Source of the DNA: an uncultured Selenomonadaceae bacterium
GTDB taxonomy: Bacteria; Bacillota; Negativicutes; Selenomonadales; Selenomonadaceae
Direction of reading: 5' to 3'
DNA length: 63,580 nt
NCBI GenBank assembly: GCA_905235685.1
Contig: CAJOMO010000006.1
Location: 1 to 63,580, forward strand
Under the pieces are notes generated by a model. The model was not told the origin of the DNA. It searched no databases and worked only from the letters and a program-made list of their open reading frames with translations. A program made the translations under genes and the position numbers. The first letter of the stretch is position 1. Each line of letters opens with the position of its first letter. This document shows, in pieces, positions 1-9,346 of this stretch.

Positions 1-1014
1 CATCTCAATTTTTTTGATAGCAAAGCCCGCCGATGCAAAGTGCTGGTTGTAGGCGATATTATGATGGACAAATATTATCACGGCGAAGTGAATAAATTTG
101 CCAGCGACGCTCCCGTTCCTGTTGCGAAAATTTTTAAGCGGCGTTCGGCGTTGGGTGCGGCGGCGAATGTTGCCAATAATCTTGCCTTGCTCGGCTGTCA
201 AACTTATTTGGCGGGTTTCGTCGGCGACGACCACAATTTTGAAACTTTGTCAGCGCAACTTACCGAACGCGGCATTAATCAAGATGGACTCATTATCACC
301 GATTCGCCGACTACGACTAAAGTCAGGATTATCAGCGGACATCAGCAAATGTTTCGTATGGACTTTGAAGACAATTCGCCGAAACCCGATGAATATTATG
401 CTGACTTGGAAAAATATATCAAGATTTTGCTGAATGAAAGTCTCGACGCGGTTGTTATTGCCGATTACGAAAAAGGCGTTTGCACCGAATTTTTCTGCGC
501 GAGTGTCATAAAAGCGGCGCATAATCACGGCGTCCCCGTTACCGTTATGCCGTACGGGCAGCGCTGGATTAAATATGCTCAAGCCGATTACGTCACGCCG
601 AACGTTGCCAAAATCAACCGAATTATGCTCAGCCCTATTCGCGCAGAAGACGATGAGGCTGTCGAACGCGCGGGGCGATACATTATGCGCAAATTTAATA
701 TAAAAAATGTGTTGGCGACGCGCTCGTCTCACGGCGTAACTTTGGTTACAGAAAATGACGCGGCGCACATTCCAACCAAATCGCAGGAAGTTTACGACAG
801 CGCGGGCGTGGCTGATACCGTTGCCGCTGTTTTTTCAATGGCGTTGGCGGGCGGCTTGAAACCTTACGACGGCGCGTATATCACGAATGTTGCCGCGGGC
901 ATTGTCGTTTCCAAATCCGGCTCTTACGCCGTTACCAATGACGATATGCTCAACGCGCTGAATATCAAAAATCTTGACGCGGACGAATCCGTGAATCTGC
1001 CCTACGCGATGTAA
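1..1014 (+). CDS. rfaE1: Heptose-phosphate kinase, RfaE1/HldE kinase-domain type (5' partial)
   Basis: PfkB/ribokinase-family sugar kinase, closest in layout to the kinase half of HldE (RfaE1), which phosphorylates heptose 7-phosphate on the way to the ADP-heptose of the LPS core. The frame is open from base 1, so the real start lies upstream; 337 residues are visible. Seen: VGDIMMDKYY near the N terminus, the glycine-rich loop GAAANVANNLALLG, and DSAGVADTVAA near the C terminus. The family normally reads GAGDT there; here it is GVADT, keeping the catalytic Asp but altering the anion-hole residues. No cytidylyltransferase domain follows, so this is the single-domain form. def starts 12 bases downstream and is probably co-transcribed. 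The substrate is inferred; another PfkB sugar kinase is possible. Confidence 0.75.
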   Translation, partial: HLNFFDSKARRCKVLVVGDIMMDKYYHGEVNKFASDAPVPVAKIFKRRSALGAAANVANNLALLGCQTYLAGFVGDDHNFETLSAQLTERGINQDGLIITDSPTTTKVRIISGHQQMFRMDFEDNSPKPDEYYADLEKYIKILLNESLDAVVIADYEKGVCTEFFCASVIKAAHNHGVPVTVMPYGQRWIKYAQADYVTPNVAKINRIMLSPIRAEDDEAVERAGRYIMRKFNIKNVLATRSSHGVTLVTENDAAHIPTKSQEVYDSAGVADTVAAVFSMALAGGLKPYDGAYITNVAAGIVVSKSGSYAVTNDDMLNALNIKNLDADESVNLPYAM

Positions 1015-1026
1015 AGGAGAAGTTTA

Positions 1027-1509
1027 ATGTCTGTACTTGAAATAAAAACTGCCGGTGACCCTGTTTTGAAACAAACCTGCGCGAAAGTTGAGAAAATCGA
1101 CAAGCGCGTAAAAAAACTTTTGGACGATATGGCCGAAACGATGTACGCGACGGCGGGTATTGGAATTGCCGCGCCGCAAGTTGGCGTTTCTCTGCGCGCC
1201 ATTGTGGTTGACGTGGAAAATAAGCGCTACGATATGATTAATCCGGAAATTGTTTACCGCGAAGGCTCGGCGATTGACACCGAAGGCTGCCTGTCTTGCC
1301 CAAATCTTTTTGGCGAAGTTGAGCGCGCGGAAAAAATTCGTGTCAAATTCAAGACGCGTTATCACAAAGACAAGGAACTTGACGCGGAAGGTTTATTGGC
1401 GCGCTGCATTCAGCACGAAGTCGATCATTTGAACGGGCGGCTCTTCATTGACATTGCGAAAAATATTACGAAGGACAAGCCGAATCGCGAAACTGAGCAG
1501 GTGAATTAA
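1027..1509 (+). CDS. def: Peptide deformylase
   Basis: Removes the N-formyl group from nascent proteins in the cytoplasm, using a metal ion. All three family motifs are intact in 160 residues: GIGIAAPQVG (44-53), EGCLSCP (86-92, Cys metal ligand) and HEVDH (130-134, two His ligands and the catalytic Glu). The length is normal for the short Firmicutes type. ATG start with AAGGAG five bases upstream region at 1014-1019. Ends one base before fmt; def and fmt act at opposite ends of the formyl-methionine cycle and are classically paired. Confidence 0.97.
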   Translation: MSVLEIKTAGDPVLKQTCAKVEKIDKRVKKLLDDMAETMYATAGIGIAAPQVGVSLRAIVVDVENKRYDMINPEIVYREGSAIDTEGCLSCPNLFGEVERAEKIRVKFKTRYHKDKELDAEGLLARCIQHEVDHLNGRLFIDIAKNITKDKPNRETEQVN

Positions 1510-1510
1510 A

Positions 1511-2419
1511 ATGCGCGTGATATTTATGGGAACGCCGGAATTTGCCGTGCCTTGCTTAAAAAAATTGTGCGAAACCGAAGAAGTTATCTGCGTGGTAACA
1601 CAGCCAGACAGACCGCGCGGGCGCGGGCAAAGTTTGAAACCTTCGCCGGTAAAAATTTTCGCGCAGGAAAAAAATTTGCCGATTTTACAGCCACAAAAAA
1701 TAAAATCGCCCGAAGCCGTCGCCGAATTAAAAAAATTTCGCGCAGATTTAATTGTGGTTGTGGCGTTCGGGCAAATTCTTTCGCAGGAAATTTTAGATTT
1801 GCCGAAATTCGGTTGCGTCAATGTCCACGCGTCGCTTTTGCCGAAATATCGCGGCGCTGCTCCAATCGAATGGTGCTTAATCAACGGCGAAAAAATAACC
1901 GGCGTTACGACAATGCAAATGAACGCTGGATTGGATACGGGCGATATTTTATTGGCGCGCGAAATTCCCATTGGCGAAAATATGATTCTGCCGGAACTGC
2001 GCGACGAACTTATGAAAATTGGCGCGGAACTTTTGATTGAAACTGTGAAAAATCTGGGCGAAATTCAGCCGATTAAGCAAGATAATTCGCTGTCGAATTA
2101 TGCGCCGATGCTGAAAAAAGATACCGGCAAAATCGATTGGGCTTGCCCTGCGCGAGAGATTCATAATTTGGTGCGTGGGCTTTACGGCGGCGCGTTTAGT
2201 TTTATTGGCGGCGAAAAATTTAAGATTTGGCGGACGAAAATTCTTGCTGATAAAAATCTTGCGGCGGGCGAAATTAAAATTGTTGATAGAAAATTTGTGG
2301 TTGGTACGGGCGACGGCGATTTAGAAATTTTGGAAATTCAAGCGCCCAATGGCAAGAAAATTCCCGCGGCGGATTATCTGAACGGGCATAAAATCACGGC
2401 TGAAAAATTTGAGGTTTGA
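1511..2419 (+). CDS. fmt: Methionyl-tRNA formyltransferase
   Basis: Formylates initiator Met-tRNA from 10-formyl-tetrahydrofolate. 302 residues. The N-terminal formyltransferase domain carries the [10 protein letters not shown] signature (106-115, with the catalytic His and adjacent Asn at VNV) and GLDTGDIL (about 140-147); a C-terminal OB-like domain follows from about residue 205. Directly downstream of def and immediately upstream of ruvB (the ruvB ATG lies one base after the stop), so def-fmt-ruvB form one transcription unit. Confidence 0.96.
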   Translation: MRVIFMGTPEFAVPCLKKLCETEEVICVVTQPDRPRGRGQSLKPSPVKIFAQEKNLPILQPQKIKSPEAVAELKKFRADLIVVVAFGQILSQEILDLPKFGCVNVHASLLPKYRGAAPIEWCLINGEKITGVTTMQMNAGLDTGDILLAREIPIGENMILPELRDELMKIGAELLIETVKNLGEIQPIKQDNSLSNYAPMLKKDTGKIDWACPAREIHNLVRGLYGGAFSFIGGEKFKIWRTKILADKNLAAGEIKIVDRKFVVGTGDGDLEILEIQAPNGKKIPAADYLNGHKITAEKFEV

Positions 2420-2420
2420 A

Positions 2421-3443
2421 ATGGACGAGCGAATAATTGCGACGGCTGAACAAACGACAGACGATTGGCAATACAGTTTGCGCCCGCGCCGATTATCAGA
2501 ATACATCGGGCAGGAAAAAGCCAAGGCGAATTTGAAAGTTTTCGTGAAGGCGGCACTTTCGCGCAAAGAGGCGCTTGATCACGTTTTGCTGTATGGACCG
2601 CCAGGCTTGGGCAAAACGACATTGGCGGCGATAATCGCAAACGAATTGGGCGTAAATTTCCGTCCGACTTCAGCACCGGCGATTGAGCGTAGCGGAGATT
2701 TGGCGGCGTTGTTGACGAATTTGCAAGAGCGCGACGTACTTTTCATTGACGAAATACACCGGCTTTCGCGGCAAATCGAAGAAATTTTGTATTCGGCAAT
2801 GGAAGATTTTGCCATCGACATAATAATCGGCAAAGGTCCGAGCGCGCGGAGCATTCGATTAGACATAGCGCCCTTCACGCTGATTGGAGCGACGACTAAG
2901 GCAGGGATTTTATCGCCGCCGTTGCGTGACAGATTCGGCGTCATTTCGCGATTGGAATATTATTCGCTGGAGGCGCTGATAGAAATTGTGACGCGTTCGG
3001 CGGAAATTTTAAAAATCCCGATTGAGGCAACCGGCGCGCTGGAAATTGCGAAGCGTTCGAGAGGTACGCCGCGGGTTGCAAATCGACTGTTGAAACGTGT
3101 TAGGGATTTTGCGGAAGTTGAAGGCAGCGCGAAAATCACGGACGAAATTGCCGACCGCGCGCTAATTGCGTTGGAAGTTGACAGCGCGGGGCTTGACGCC
3201 ACCGACCGGCGAATGTTGGAGGCTATGATAAAAAAATTTCGCGGTGGTCCTGTTGGGCTTGATACGATTGCCGCCGCCATTAGTGAGACGCGCGAAACCA
3301 TTGAAGACATTTACGAGCCGTATCTTTTGCAATTGGGTTTTATAATGCGGACGCCGCGGGGGCGCGTTGTTACTGAAGCCGGTTACAAACATATGAATTT
3401 GCTTTACCCGAAATCTGGCGAAATAAATTTATTCAACCAATAA
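2421..3443 (+). CDS. ruvB: Holliday junction branch-migration helicase RuvB
   Basis: AAA+ motor of the RuvAB complex that drives branch migration. 340 residues from ATG 2421, preceded by GAGG at 2411-2414; an in-frame TTG at 2409 would put the start inside the ribosome binding site and is less likely. Seen: Walker A GPPGLGKT (59-66), Walker B LFIDEIHR (about 107-114), sensor 1 GATTKAG, arginine-finger region LRDRFG, and a C-terminal winged helix ending around [11 protein letters not shown]. ruvA and ruvC are not next to it on this side. A three-hairpin repeat that can act as a terminator follows the gene. Confidence 0.97.
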   Translation: MDERIIATAEQTTDDWQYSLRPRRLSEYIGQEKAKANLKVFVKAALSRKEALDHVLLYGPPGLGKTTLAAIIANELGVNFRPTSAPAIERSGDLAALLTNLQERDVLFIDEIHRLSRQIEEILYSAMEDFAIDIIIGKGPSARSIRLDIAPFTLIGATTKAGILSPPLRDRFGVISRLEYYSLEALIEIVTRSAEILKIPIEATGALEIAKRSRGTPRVANRLLKRVRDFAEVEGSAKITDEIADRALIALEVDSAGLDATDRRMLEAMIKKFRGGPVGLDTIAAAISETRETIEDIYEPYLLQLGFIMRTPRGRVVTEAGYKHMNLLYPKSGEINLFNQ

Positions 3444-3445
3444 AA

Positions 3446-3549
3446 AGAGGCGCTCACGGATGAGCGCCCATGCGGCGCGCTTGTCACGTGATGTGACAAT
3501 CCGCGCCGCGCTTTTCTTTGCAACTTTCTTTTACGATAAAAGAAAGTTG
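3446..3549 (-). repeat. Three-hairpin intergenic repeat, copy 1
   Basis: Composite element between the convergent ruvB and acyl-CoA ligase genes. Read on the minus strand it has three modules. First, a hairpin with arms CAACTTTCTTTTA and TAAAAGAAAGTTG. Second, the linker CAAAGAAAAG and a GC-rich hairpin whose apex is the palindrome TTGTCAC-N5-GTGACAA. Third, the hairpin GGCGCTCATCCGTGAGCGCC followed by a T-rich stretch. Four more copies occur at 10116, 31851, 35171 and 45560. The position between two gene ends suggests bidirectional termination. Confidence 0.85.
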
Positions 3550-3551
3550 AA

Positions 3552-4994
3552 CTAATTCTTTACAAATTTTTCAAGGATTGTGCGTTTGGAAATTTTCCCC
3601 GTGGAAGTGCGGGGCATTTCGGGGATTTGGCGAAATTCACGCGGCACTTTGTACATTGCGAGATTTTTTTGCAGAAATTTTTTCAATTCGCGAACGTCAA
3701 CAGTTGCGCCTTCCTGCACTTCATAAAAACAAGCGCCGACTTGCCCGCGCAATTTATCATTCACGCCGACGACTGCCGCGTCCTTAATTCCAGGAAATTC
3801 ATAAACAACTTCCTCGACTTCGCGCGGATAAATATTTTCGCCCATGCTGATAATCATTTCTTTAATCCGATTGACAATGTAAAAATACCCGTCCGCGTCT
3901 TCTTTAGCAATATCGCCGGTATGCAACCAACCTTCAGCGTCGATCGCCTCGGCGGTTGCCGTCGGATTTTTCCAATAACCCAGCATAACTTGACCGCCAC
4001 GAACAAGCAATTCGCCAGGCTCACCAACCGGTAAATCCTTGCCGTTTTCGTCGACAATCCTAATTTCTTCGCCGTCCAAAATTTTACCGACAGAGCCAAC
4101 GCGCTCTTCCCCGTGCGTAGTCAAAAAGACACACGGCGACGCCTCGGACAAACCATAACCTTCAGCTATCGGCAAGCCAAATTTTTTGGTAAATTCCTCA
4201 ACCATTTTAACCGGCAAAGTCGTTCCGCCGCTCATTGCAAAGCGTATCGTCTTAAAATCTTCCGGCTTAGCCATCGCCGTTATCAACTTGAAAATCGACG
4301 GCACGATGATCATATCCGTAATTTTATTTTCGCGCACCATATCAATCATATCTTTGGGCTTGAAGGCGCGCATAATATGAGCCTCCGCGCCGCAGTAAAA
4401 AGTATTCAGCACGCTGCAAGTCCATTCAAAGCAATGGTACATCGGCAAAACGCAAATTGCCTTACATTCGCGGCTGCACTTGAAAACTTTACACTGCTCG
4501 GTATTGTGAACTAAATTTTTATGTGAAAGTACAGCGCCTTTCGGGTTGCCGGTAGTTCCCGAAGTGTAAATTATGACGCAAGGCGAATTTTCGTCAAAAT
4601 CGGCGGGCAATTCGGGCGCGTCAATTTCGCAGGGAATTTTTTCAAACGTAGCAAGGTCGTACTGCGCGACGTCAATGTCAAGTTTTTCGTAAGTCAAAAC
4701 AAGTTTAGCCTCGGCATTTTTAACGATAAAATTGGTTTCGCGAGTGCTGAGTTGAAAATTTATGGGAACGCAAATAGCGCCAAGCGAAGTCGTTGCAAAA
4801 TAAGCGAAAATAAATTCGGCACTGTTGCGCGAAAAAATTGCAACTCTGTCGCCTTGACGGACGCCCAAATTATAAAGGCGGTTGCGAAAATTTTTAATTG
4901 ATTCAAGCGCGGCGGCGTAAGTGAATTTGCGCCCCTCGTCCAAAATGGCTGTGTCGTTACTGCGTCCTCGGTTCATAATTTCGTGGACTAACAA
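3552..4994 (-). CDS. Long-chain acyl-CoA synthetase / AMP-dependent ligase
   Basis: Class I adenylate-forming enzyme that activates a carboxylic acid as acyl-AMP and then acyl-CoA. 480 residues, somewhat short for the family but complete. Seen: the P-loop-like IIYTSGTTGNPKG motif (about 140-152), the YGLSE adenine-binding motif, the TGD motif (GWLHTGD) and the C-terminal catalytic Lys region PRTSTGKISKR. TTG start at 4994 with GGGAGAG upstream. Transcribed alone and divergent from dnaB. A second ligase of this superfamily begins at 63063. The substrate cannot be told from sequence; medium or long-chain fatty acids are the usual assignment. Confidence 0.9.
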   Translation of the reverse strand: MLVHEIMNRGRSNDTAILDEGRKFTYAAALESIKNFRNRLYNLGVRQGDRVAIFSRNSAEFIFAYFATTSLGAICVPINFQLSTRETNFIVKNAEAKLVLTYEKLDIDVAQYDLATFEKIPCEIDAPELPADFDENSPCVIIYTSGTTGNPKGAVLSHKNLVHNTEQCKVFKCSRECKAICVLPMYHCFEWTCSVLNTFYCGAEAHIMRAFKPKDMIDMVRENKITDMIIVPSIFKLITAMAKPEDFKTIRFAMSGGTTLPVKMVEEFTKKFGLPIAEGYGLSEASPCVFLTTHGEERVGSVGKILDGEEIRIVDENGKDLPVGEPGELLVRGGQVMLGYWKNPTATAEAIDAEGWLHTGDIAKEDADGYFYIVNRIKEMIISMGENIYPREVEEVVYEFPGIKDAAVVGVNDKLRGQVGACFYEVQEGATVDVRELKKFLQKNLAMYKVPREFRQIPEMPRTSTGKISKRTILEKFVKN

Positions 4995-5102
4995 ATTTAA
5001 ACTCTCCCTTCGTATCGGCGCAAATTTCTCGCGCCAATTTCACGGCTGAATTATATCATAAATTTTTGAGGCTAAACAAATTTTTTTGCAAAGGAGCGGC
5101 AA

Positions 5103-6434
5103 ATGGATAAGGAACACATCTACCCCGAAGTTGCCGACATGGAAAAATATATTCTCGGCGCTATGCTGGTAAGAAACGGCGAGGCTATTCCAACGATAAT
5201 GTCAATTCTTACGCGCGACGATTTTTTTCGTGAAAACCACAAAATTTTGTTCGACGCCATAATGAATCTTTACCAGAGAAAAATTATTCCGAATACGTAT
5301 TCGCTCTCTGAAGAATTGCGCCGAACCGATAAACTTGATAAAATTGGAGCGGTTTATTTAACTTCGCTGCCGGCGTTGATAGTTTCTACCGCTTATGTTA
5401 AAATTTACGCAGAAACGATTCGGGAAAAATCTATTTTGCGCCGCCTCATTAAAGCCGGTGAAGAAATTTCGCAAATGGCCTCCGAAGATAAAATGCCGTT
5501 TCAAGATATCCTTGACGAAGCGGAGAAAAAAATTTTTGAGATAACGGCTAAGGGCGACCGCTCCGAATTTGAACACGTCTCGCCGATTTTGGGGCGCTCA
5601 TTTGCAAAAATCCGCGCGGCTGTCGACAATCCGGACGGACTTACCGGCGTCATAACCGGTTTTTCTGATTTAGATAAAATTACCAGCGGTTTTCAAAAAT
5701 CCGATTTAATTTTATTGGCGGCGCGTCCTTCAATGGGAAAAACGGCGTTGGCTTTGAATATGGCAATGAACGCCGCGTTGGCCAAAAATTTCGTGGCAAT
5801 TTTTTCGCTGGAAATGAGCAAAGAACAACTCGGCGCGCGCCTTTTAAGTTCCTACAGCGGCGTTAATTCGCTGCAAATGAATACCGGTCAGCTTGATTCG
5901 AACGAATACAACGCAATCGTCGACACGCGCACATATCTTAGCGACGCAAATTTGTTCATTGACGACACCGCCGGAATTACTTCTTTGGAATTGCGCTCTA
6001 AGGCGCGGCAAATCAAAAATGAGTACGGCTTAGATTTTATCGTGATTGATTATCTTCAGCTGATGCAGGGAAATATTCGCAAAGGCTCAGATTATAACCG
6101 TCAGCAGGAAATTTCCGAGATATCGCGCAATCTTAAATCTTTGGCGCGCGAATTGAAAGTTCCAATTTTGGCGCTTAGTCAATTATCGCGCAGTGTCGAA
6201 CTTCGCGCAGATAAACGCCCAATGCTCAGCGACCTGCGCGAGAGCGGCTCATTGGAACAGGACGCCGATATCGTAATGTTTCTTTACCGCGAAGAATATT
6301 ACAACCGCGAAACCGAAAATCAAAATACCGCCGAACTCGTCATTGCCAAAAATCGCAATGGGCCAACTTCGATTGTTACCTTGCAGTTTCAAAAAGAATG
6401 TATGCGTTTCGGCTCGTACACCCGCGAAGAATAA
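5103..6434 (+). CDS. dnaB: Replicative DNA helicase DnaB
   Basis: Hexameric helicase that unwinds DNA at the fork and binds primase. 443 residues with the N-terminal domain (about 5-105) and a RecA-like C-terminal domain. Seen: Walker A RPSMGKTALA (about residue 208), IFSLEMS, Walker B FIVIDYLQLM, LSQLSRSVE and LRESGSLEQDAD. No intein is present, although DnaB often carries one. ATG 5103 with AAAGGAG upstream. Its likely loader, DciA, is encoded at 31968. The tmRNA gene starts 49 bases after the stop with its own promoter. Confidence 0.97.
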   Translation: MDKEHIYPEVADMEKYILGAMLVRNGEAIPTIMSILTRDDFFRENHKILFDAIMNLYQRKIIPNTYSLSEELRRTDKLDKIGAVYLTSLPALIVSTAYVKIYAETIREKSILRRLIKAGEEISQMASEDKMPFQDILDEAEKKIFEITAKGDRSEFEHVSPILGRSFAKIRAAVDNPDGLTGVITGFSDLDKITSGFQKSDLILLAARPSMGKTALALNMAMNAALAKNFVAIFSLEMSKEQLGARLLSSYSGVNSLQMNTGQLDSNEYNAIVDTRTYLSDANLFIDDTAGITSLELRSKARQIKNEYGLDFIVIDYLQLMQGNIRKGSDYNRQQEISEISRNLKSLARELKVPILALSQLSRSVELRADKRPMLSDLRESGSLEQDADIVMFLYREEYYNRETENQNTAELVIAKNRNGPTSIVTLQFQKECMRFGSYTREE

Positions 6435-6438
6435 AAAT

Positions 6439-6467
6439 TTGACAGCAATTGTAACTTGTGCTAAACT
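6439..6467 (+). promoter_or_regulatory. Sigma-70-type promoter of the tmRNA gene
   Basis: TTGACA at 6439-6444, a 17-base spacer, TAAACT at 6462-6467. The start point would fall near 6474, about ten bases before the mature tmRNA 5' end, leaving a short leader for RNase P to remove. The -35 is a full consensus match, as expected for an abundant stable RNA. Confidence 0.85.
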
Positions 6468-6483
6468 CTTAAAAATTTTTCAA

Positions 6484-6832
6484 GGGGATGTAATGGTTTC
6501 GACGGGGATAGATGGTATTTGATAAGCGAGCAGCGGGTTTCTCGAACCGCTTCAGTAAGGGAAAAAGTGTTTTTAAAATAAACGCTAACGAAGAATACGC
6601 TCTGGCGGCTTAAGCCAGCCTCCAACTGCTGACTCCTGCTAAGTGGATTGGAGGTCAATGCAGGATACTCAGACGCGATTTCGCCGTAACGTTTCGGGGA
6701 ATGTCTTTTAGGCGATAGATTTTGCAAAGTTTGTCAATGAACTCGGCAAAGTCGAAAAACAATCATTGTCTGCGCTCGGAGAAAGTTGGGTAACGTCATT
6801 TTCGGACAGGAGTTCGATTCTCCTCATCTCCA
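6484..6832 (+). ncRNA. ssrA: Transfer-messenger RNA (tmRNA)
   Basis: Rescues stalled ribosomes together with SmpB. The acceptor stem pairs GGGGATG (6484-6490) with CATCTCC (6825-6831), followed by discriminator A; the T-arm GTTCGATTC is at 6813-6821. The tag reading frame starts at GCT 6584 and encodes ANEEYALAA before TAA at 6611-6613, a typical tag ending in ALAA. After the discriminator the DNA reads TCA, so the CCA end is not encoded and must be added. The length of about 349 is normal for a one-piece tmRNA. Confidence 0.97.
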
Positions 6833-6848
6833 TCAAAATAAAAAAATC

Positions 6849-6874
6849 CGCCCGAGCTCGTTGCAGCAAGGGCG
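6849..6874 (-). terminator. Hairpin downstream of tmRNA and of the His-rich protein gene
   Basis: CGCCC and GGGCG arms at 6849-6853 and 6870-6874. On the minus strand they are followed closely by a run of T (complement of A 6835-6847), and on the plus strand by TTTAGTTT. It could serve both converging transcripts, better on the minus strand. The stem is short. Confidence 0.4.
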
Positions 6875-6903
6875 TTTAGTTTGTTCAAAGTATTTTTCGG
6901 AAA

Positions 6904-7590
6904 TTAGAAACGGTGATGTTCTCTGTCACCAAAACCATGTCCGCCGTGCATTCCGCCTTTCGGACCGTGGAAATTCTGCATTATCTTTTGGAAGTCAACG
7001 TTAAATTCTTTGGCGACGTCTTCCCAGGTATTATTGACTTTGCGCTTGGCTATTACAGTTTTAACATTTTTGCCGGACTCTTTGGCGATAGCGCCCGCGA
7101 TTAAAATATCGTGCGGTGCGTAATTTTCATTAAGCAACCCCTCGACAGTTTTTTTATCGAGGCTAGACTCTTCGACAAGGCGGGCAAGCATTTCTTCTTT
7201 CATGAACGCATCGAATTGCTCAGGAGTTACACCGAGCTTTTCGGCAACCTGCCACCAATCGCACTTCATAGCAAGCACTTCGCTGAAGGATCTGCCGCTG
7301 ATTTTCGCAAGCATAGCCGCGTGTTCAATGTCGCCGAAATGCGCATTATTTTTCAGCGCGGTTGCAATCTCCGTTTGACTTACGCCATATTTGGCAGCCA
7401 AATTTTTAGCCGTTTCGTTAATTTGCTCTTCGGTAAGTTGCGGGCGTTCGTGGTGATCTCTATTGTCAGTCTGATGGATATTTTTTGCAGGTTTTTCAGC
7501 CGCCTGTGCGTCGTTAATCGCAAGACCGCCTGTAAATAAAAGCGCACCGCTCAAAAGTCCGGCAACCAATTTTTTCTTAAAACTAATCAT
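6904..7590 (-). CDS. Secreted protein with His/Gly-rich tail, unknown function
   Basis: I do not recognise this family. 228 residues with a clear Sec signal peptide: Lys-rich start, hydrophobic LVAGLLSGALLFTGGLAI, and a probable cut after AQA at about residue 30. The mature part is predicted helical, with repeated units resembling short helix-turn-helix or LysM-like segments (KYGVSQTEIATAL, KLGVTPEQFDAFM, EFNVDFQKIM). It ends in a His-, Gly- and Met-containing tail (MHGGHGFGDREHHRF) that could bind metal. ATG 7590 with AGGAGGAAA upstream. Monocistronic. A periplasmic or surface location is inferred from the signal peptide; any metal role is speculation. Confidence 0.7.
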   Translation of the reverse strand: MISFKKKLVAGLLSGALLFTGGLAINDAQAAEKPAKNIHQTDNRDHHERPQLTEEQINETAKNLAAKYGVSQTEIATALKNNAHFGDIEHAAMLAKISGRSFSEVLAMKCDWWQVAEKLGVTPEQFDAFMKEEMLARLVEESSLDKKTVEGLLNENYAPHDILIAGAIAKESGKNVKTVIAKRKVNNTWEDVAKEFNVDFQKIMQNFHGPKGGMHGGHGFGDREHHRF

Positions 7591-7786
7591 GAGATTTTTC
7601 CTCCTAGAAACTTGGAATGACTGAATTATAGTACCACCGCGTCGATTTGTCTTTAAAATTGGATTAAAAAAAATTAGCGCGTCATAAAATTTATCGCCGC
7701 AATTGAAAGTAATTCTTGCACCGATTAAAATAATGGTGTATACTCTACCTTGGCTTACTGAAAATTTAATGAAAATGAGGTGTTTG

Positions 7787-8631
7787 ATGTTGGAAGGAAA
7801 GCGATTAAAGCGATTAGTGGCGGCGTTGGCAGTCGGAGCGTTTGCAATTTCGTTGCCGACAATGACGGACGCAAAGCGGATTCACGACACAAAGGTCACA
7901 ATCAAATCGGAAGAGCGGCAAATTGCCAGCAGGAGCAGGACTGTCAACGTTGAAGAAACTAATGCGGCTGATACTCAAGCGCGGGTTCGAACTATTGTCA
8001 AGCCTGGGGTTAAGCCGCACTCGGTTTTGAATCCGAATTTCGATATGGATTCGGTTATTCAGCAGGAAATTACCGACGAATCGAATATCAGCGGGCTTTA
8101 CAGCGGCAATGTTTATGTTCGAAAGACGGTTTCGCGCTATGACACTTCGATAATCGGAACGCCGCTGGCAACTCAAGAGCAATGCGTCAATTATCTTTTG
8201 AGCAACAATCCTTATCCGAATTTGCCAATTTCCGCCGAAGAAATTGTTCAGATTTACTACGAAGAGGGCGCACGTGAAGGTATTCGTCCCGATGTGGCAT
8301 TCGCGAAACCGGATTTTTCCGTTACGGCGGTGATGTTGTTCCGGAGCAAAATAATTACTGCGGCTTAGGAACAACCGGCGGCGGCGTTCGCGGCTCATAT
8401 TTTTCAAGTCCACGAATGGGCGTTCGGGCTCATATTCAGCATTTGTTAGCTTATTCTTCAACGCGCAAACCCACCACGCAAATTGTAGATCCGCGTTATG
8501 ATTTGGTACGTGAAACTTACGGCGCGCGGACTTTGGGCGATTGGCAAGATTTAAATGGGCGCTGGGCTGTTCCCGGGTATCATTACGGTCAAGAAATTTT
8601 ATCGATGTTCAATGCAATTTTAGTTCAATGA
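7787..8631 (+). pseudogene. Frameshifted secreted glucosaminidase (GH73-like)
   Basis: N-acetylglucosaminidase-type peptidoglycan hydrolase broken by a frameshift. From ATG 7787 (GAGG at 7777) there is a signal peptide ending near MTDA, a linker and the start of the catalytic domain (EEIVQIYYEEGAREGIRPDVAFA). Near 8305 the frame is lost and hits TAG at 8366-8368. The next frame continues the domain from ETGFFRYGGDVVPEQ through NNYCGLG to the natural end at 8631. Family members usually have a residue stretch such as QALH before ETGFF. Its absence together with a one-base phase change fits a 13-base deletion. A sequencing error is possible but would have to remove the same bases. Confidence 0.75.
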
Positions 8632-8662
8632 TTTATAACGCCTTAACCTTCAGGTGATAATT

Positions 8663-9328
8663 GTGATTTCTGAGTGGGAATTATTTTTTAGATTAACGCT
8701 TGCCTGTGTATTGGGCGGCGTGATAGGATATGAGCGGCAAAGTCGGCGTAAATCTGCCGGTTTGCGAACGAATGTCCTTGTGTGTCTCGGCTCGTGCTTG
8801 ATAATGGTTTTAAGCGAGGCATTATATTTTAACGTTGAGGGGCGGACGAATGCTGACCCTGCGCGATTGGCGGCGCAAGTTGTCAGCGGAATTGGTTTCC
8901 TTGGCGCGGGCGCAATTATGAAAGAAGGTTTGACTGTAACGGGGCTTACGACGGCGGCGTGTATTTGGGCGGTATCGGGCGTAGGATTGGCTGTGGGCGC
9001 GGGTTATTATTCGGGCGCACTTTTCACCACGGCGCTGATTTTTTCCACGCTCGGCACTCTTTCGCGCATTGACGAATGGGTTATGCACGAAAAAAATTTG
9101 TACCTTACAATTCACACGCACGAAAGACCAGGGCAGCTAATGCACATAAGTTCCTGTATTGACGATTTACAGCTTAAAGTTCGCGGCGTCAAAGTCAAAG
9201 CGGACGAAGAGCATTCAGATATTTTATGCATAGATTTTGAAGTTTACAATCACCGGAGTTTGAAAAGCATTGTCGTTGTTGACGCGATTAAGCGGATTGA
9301 GGGCGTTGTCAGCGTAGATGTAAATTAA
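8663..9328 (+). CDS. MgtC/SapB-family membrane protein
   Basis: Inner-membrane protein of the MgtC family, linked in other bacteria to growth in low magnesium and to control of the F-ATPase. The N-terminal half has four to five hydrophobic segments with the family motifs GGVIGYERQ..SAGLRTN and GIGFLGAGAIM. The C-terminal cytoplasmic part (about 145-221) looks like the small ACT-like domain of this family. GTG 8663 is preferred over GTG 8654 because AGGTGA (8652-8657) then sits at the right distance. No magnesium-sensing leader was recognised upstream. Confidence 0.88.
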   Translation: MISEWELFFRLTLACVLGGVIGYERQSRRKSAGLRTNVLVCLGSCLIMVLSEALYFNVEGRTNADPARLAAQVVSGIGFLGAGAIMKEGLTVTGLTTAACIWAVSGVGLAVGAGYYSGALFTTALIFSTLGTLSRIDEWVMHEKNLYLTIHTHERPGQLMHISSCIDDLQLKVRGVKVKADEEHSDILCIDFEVYNHRSLKSIVVVDAIKRIEGVVSVDVN

Positions 9329-9346
9329 TTTGAGACGAGGGCAAAA

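Noticed and set aside
6461-6727. Minus-strand open frame across the tmRNA gene
   Set aside because: It lies over a conserved structural RNA and has no start signal.
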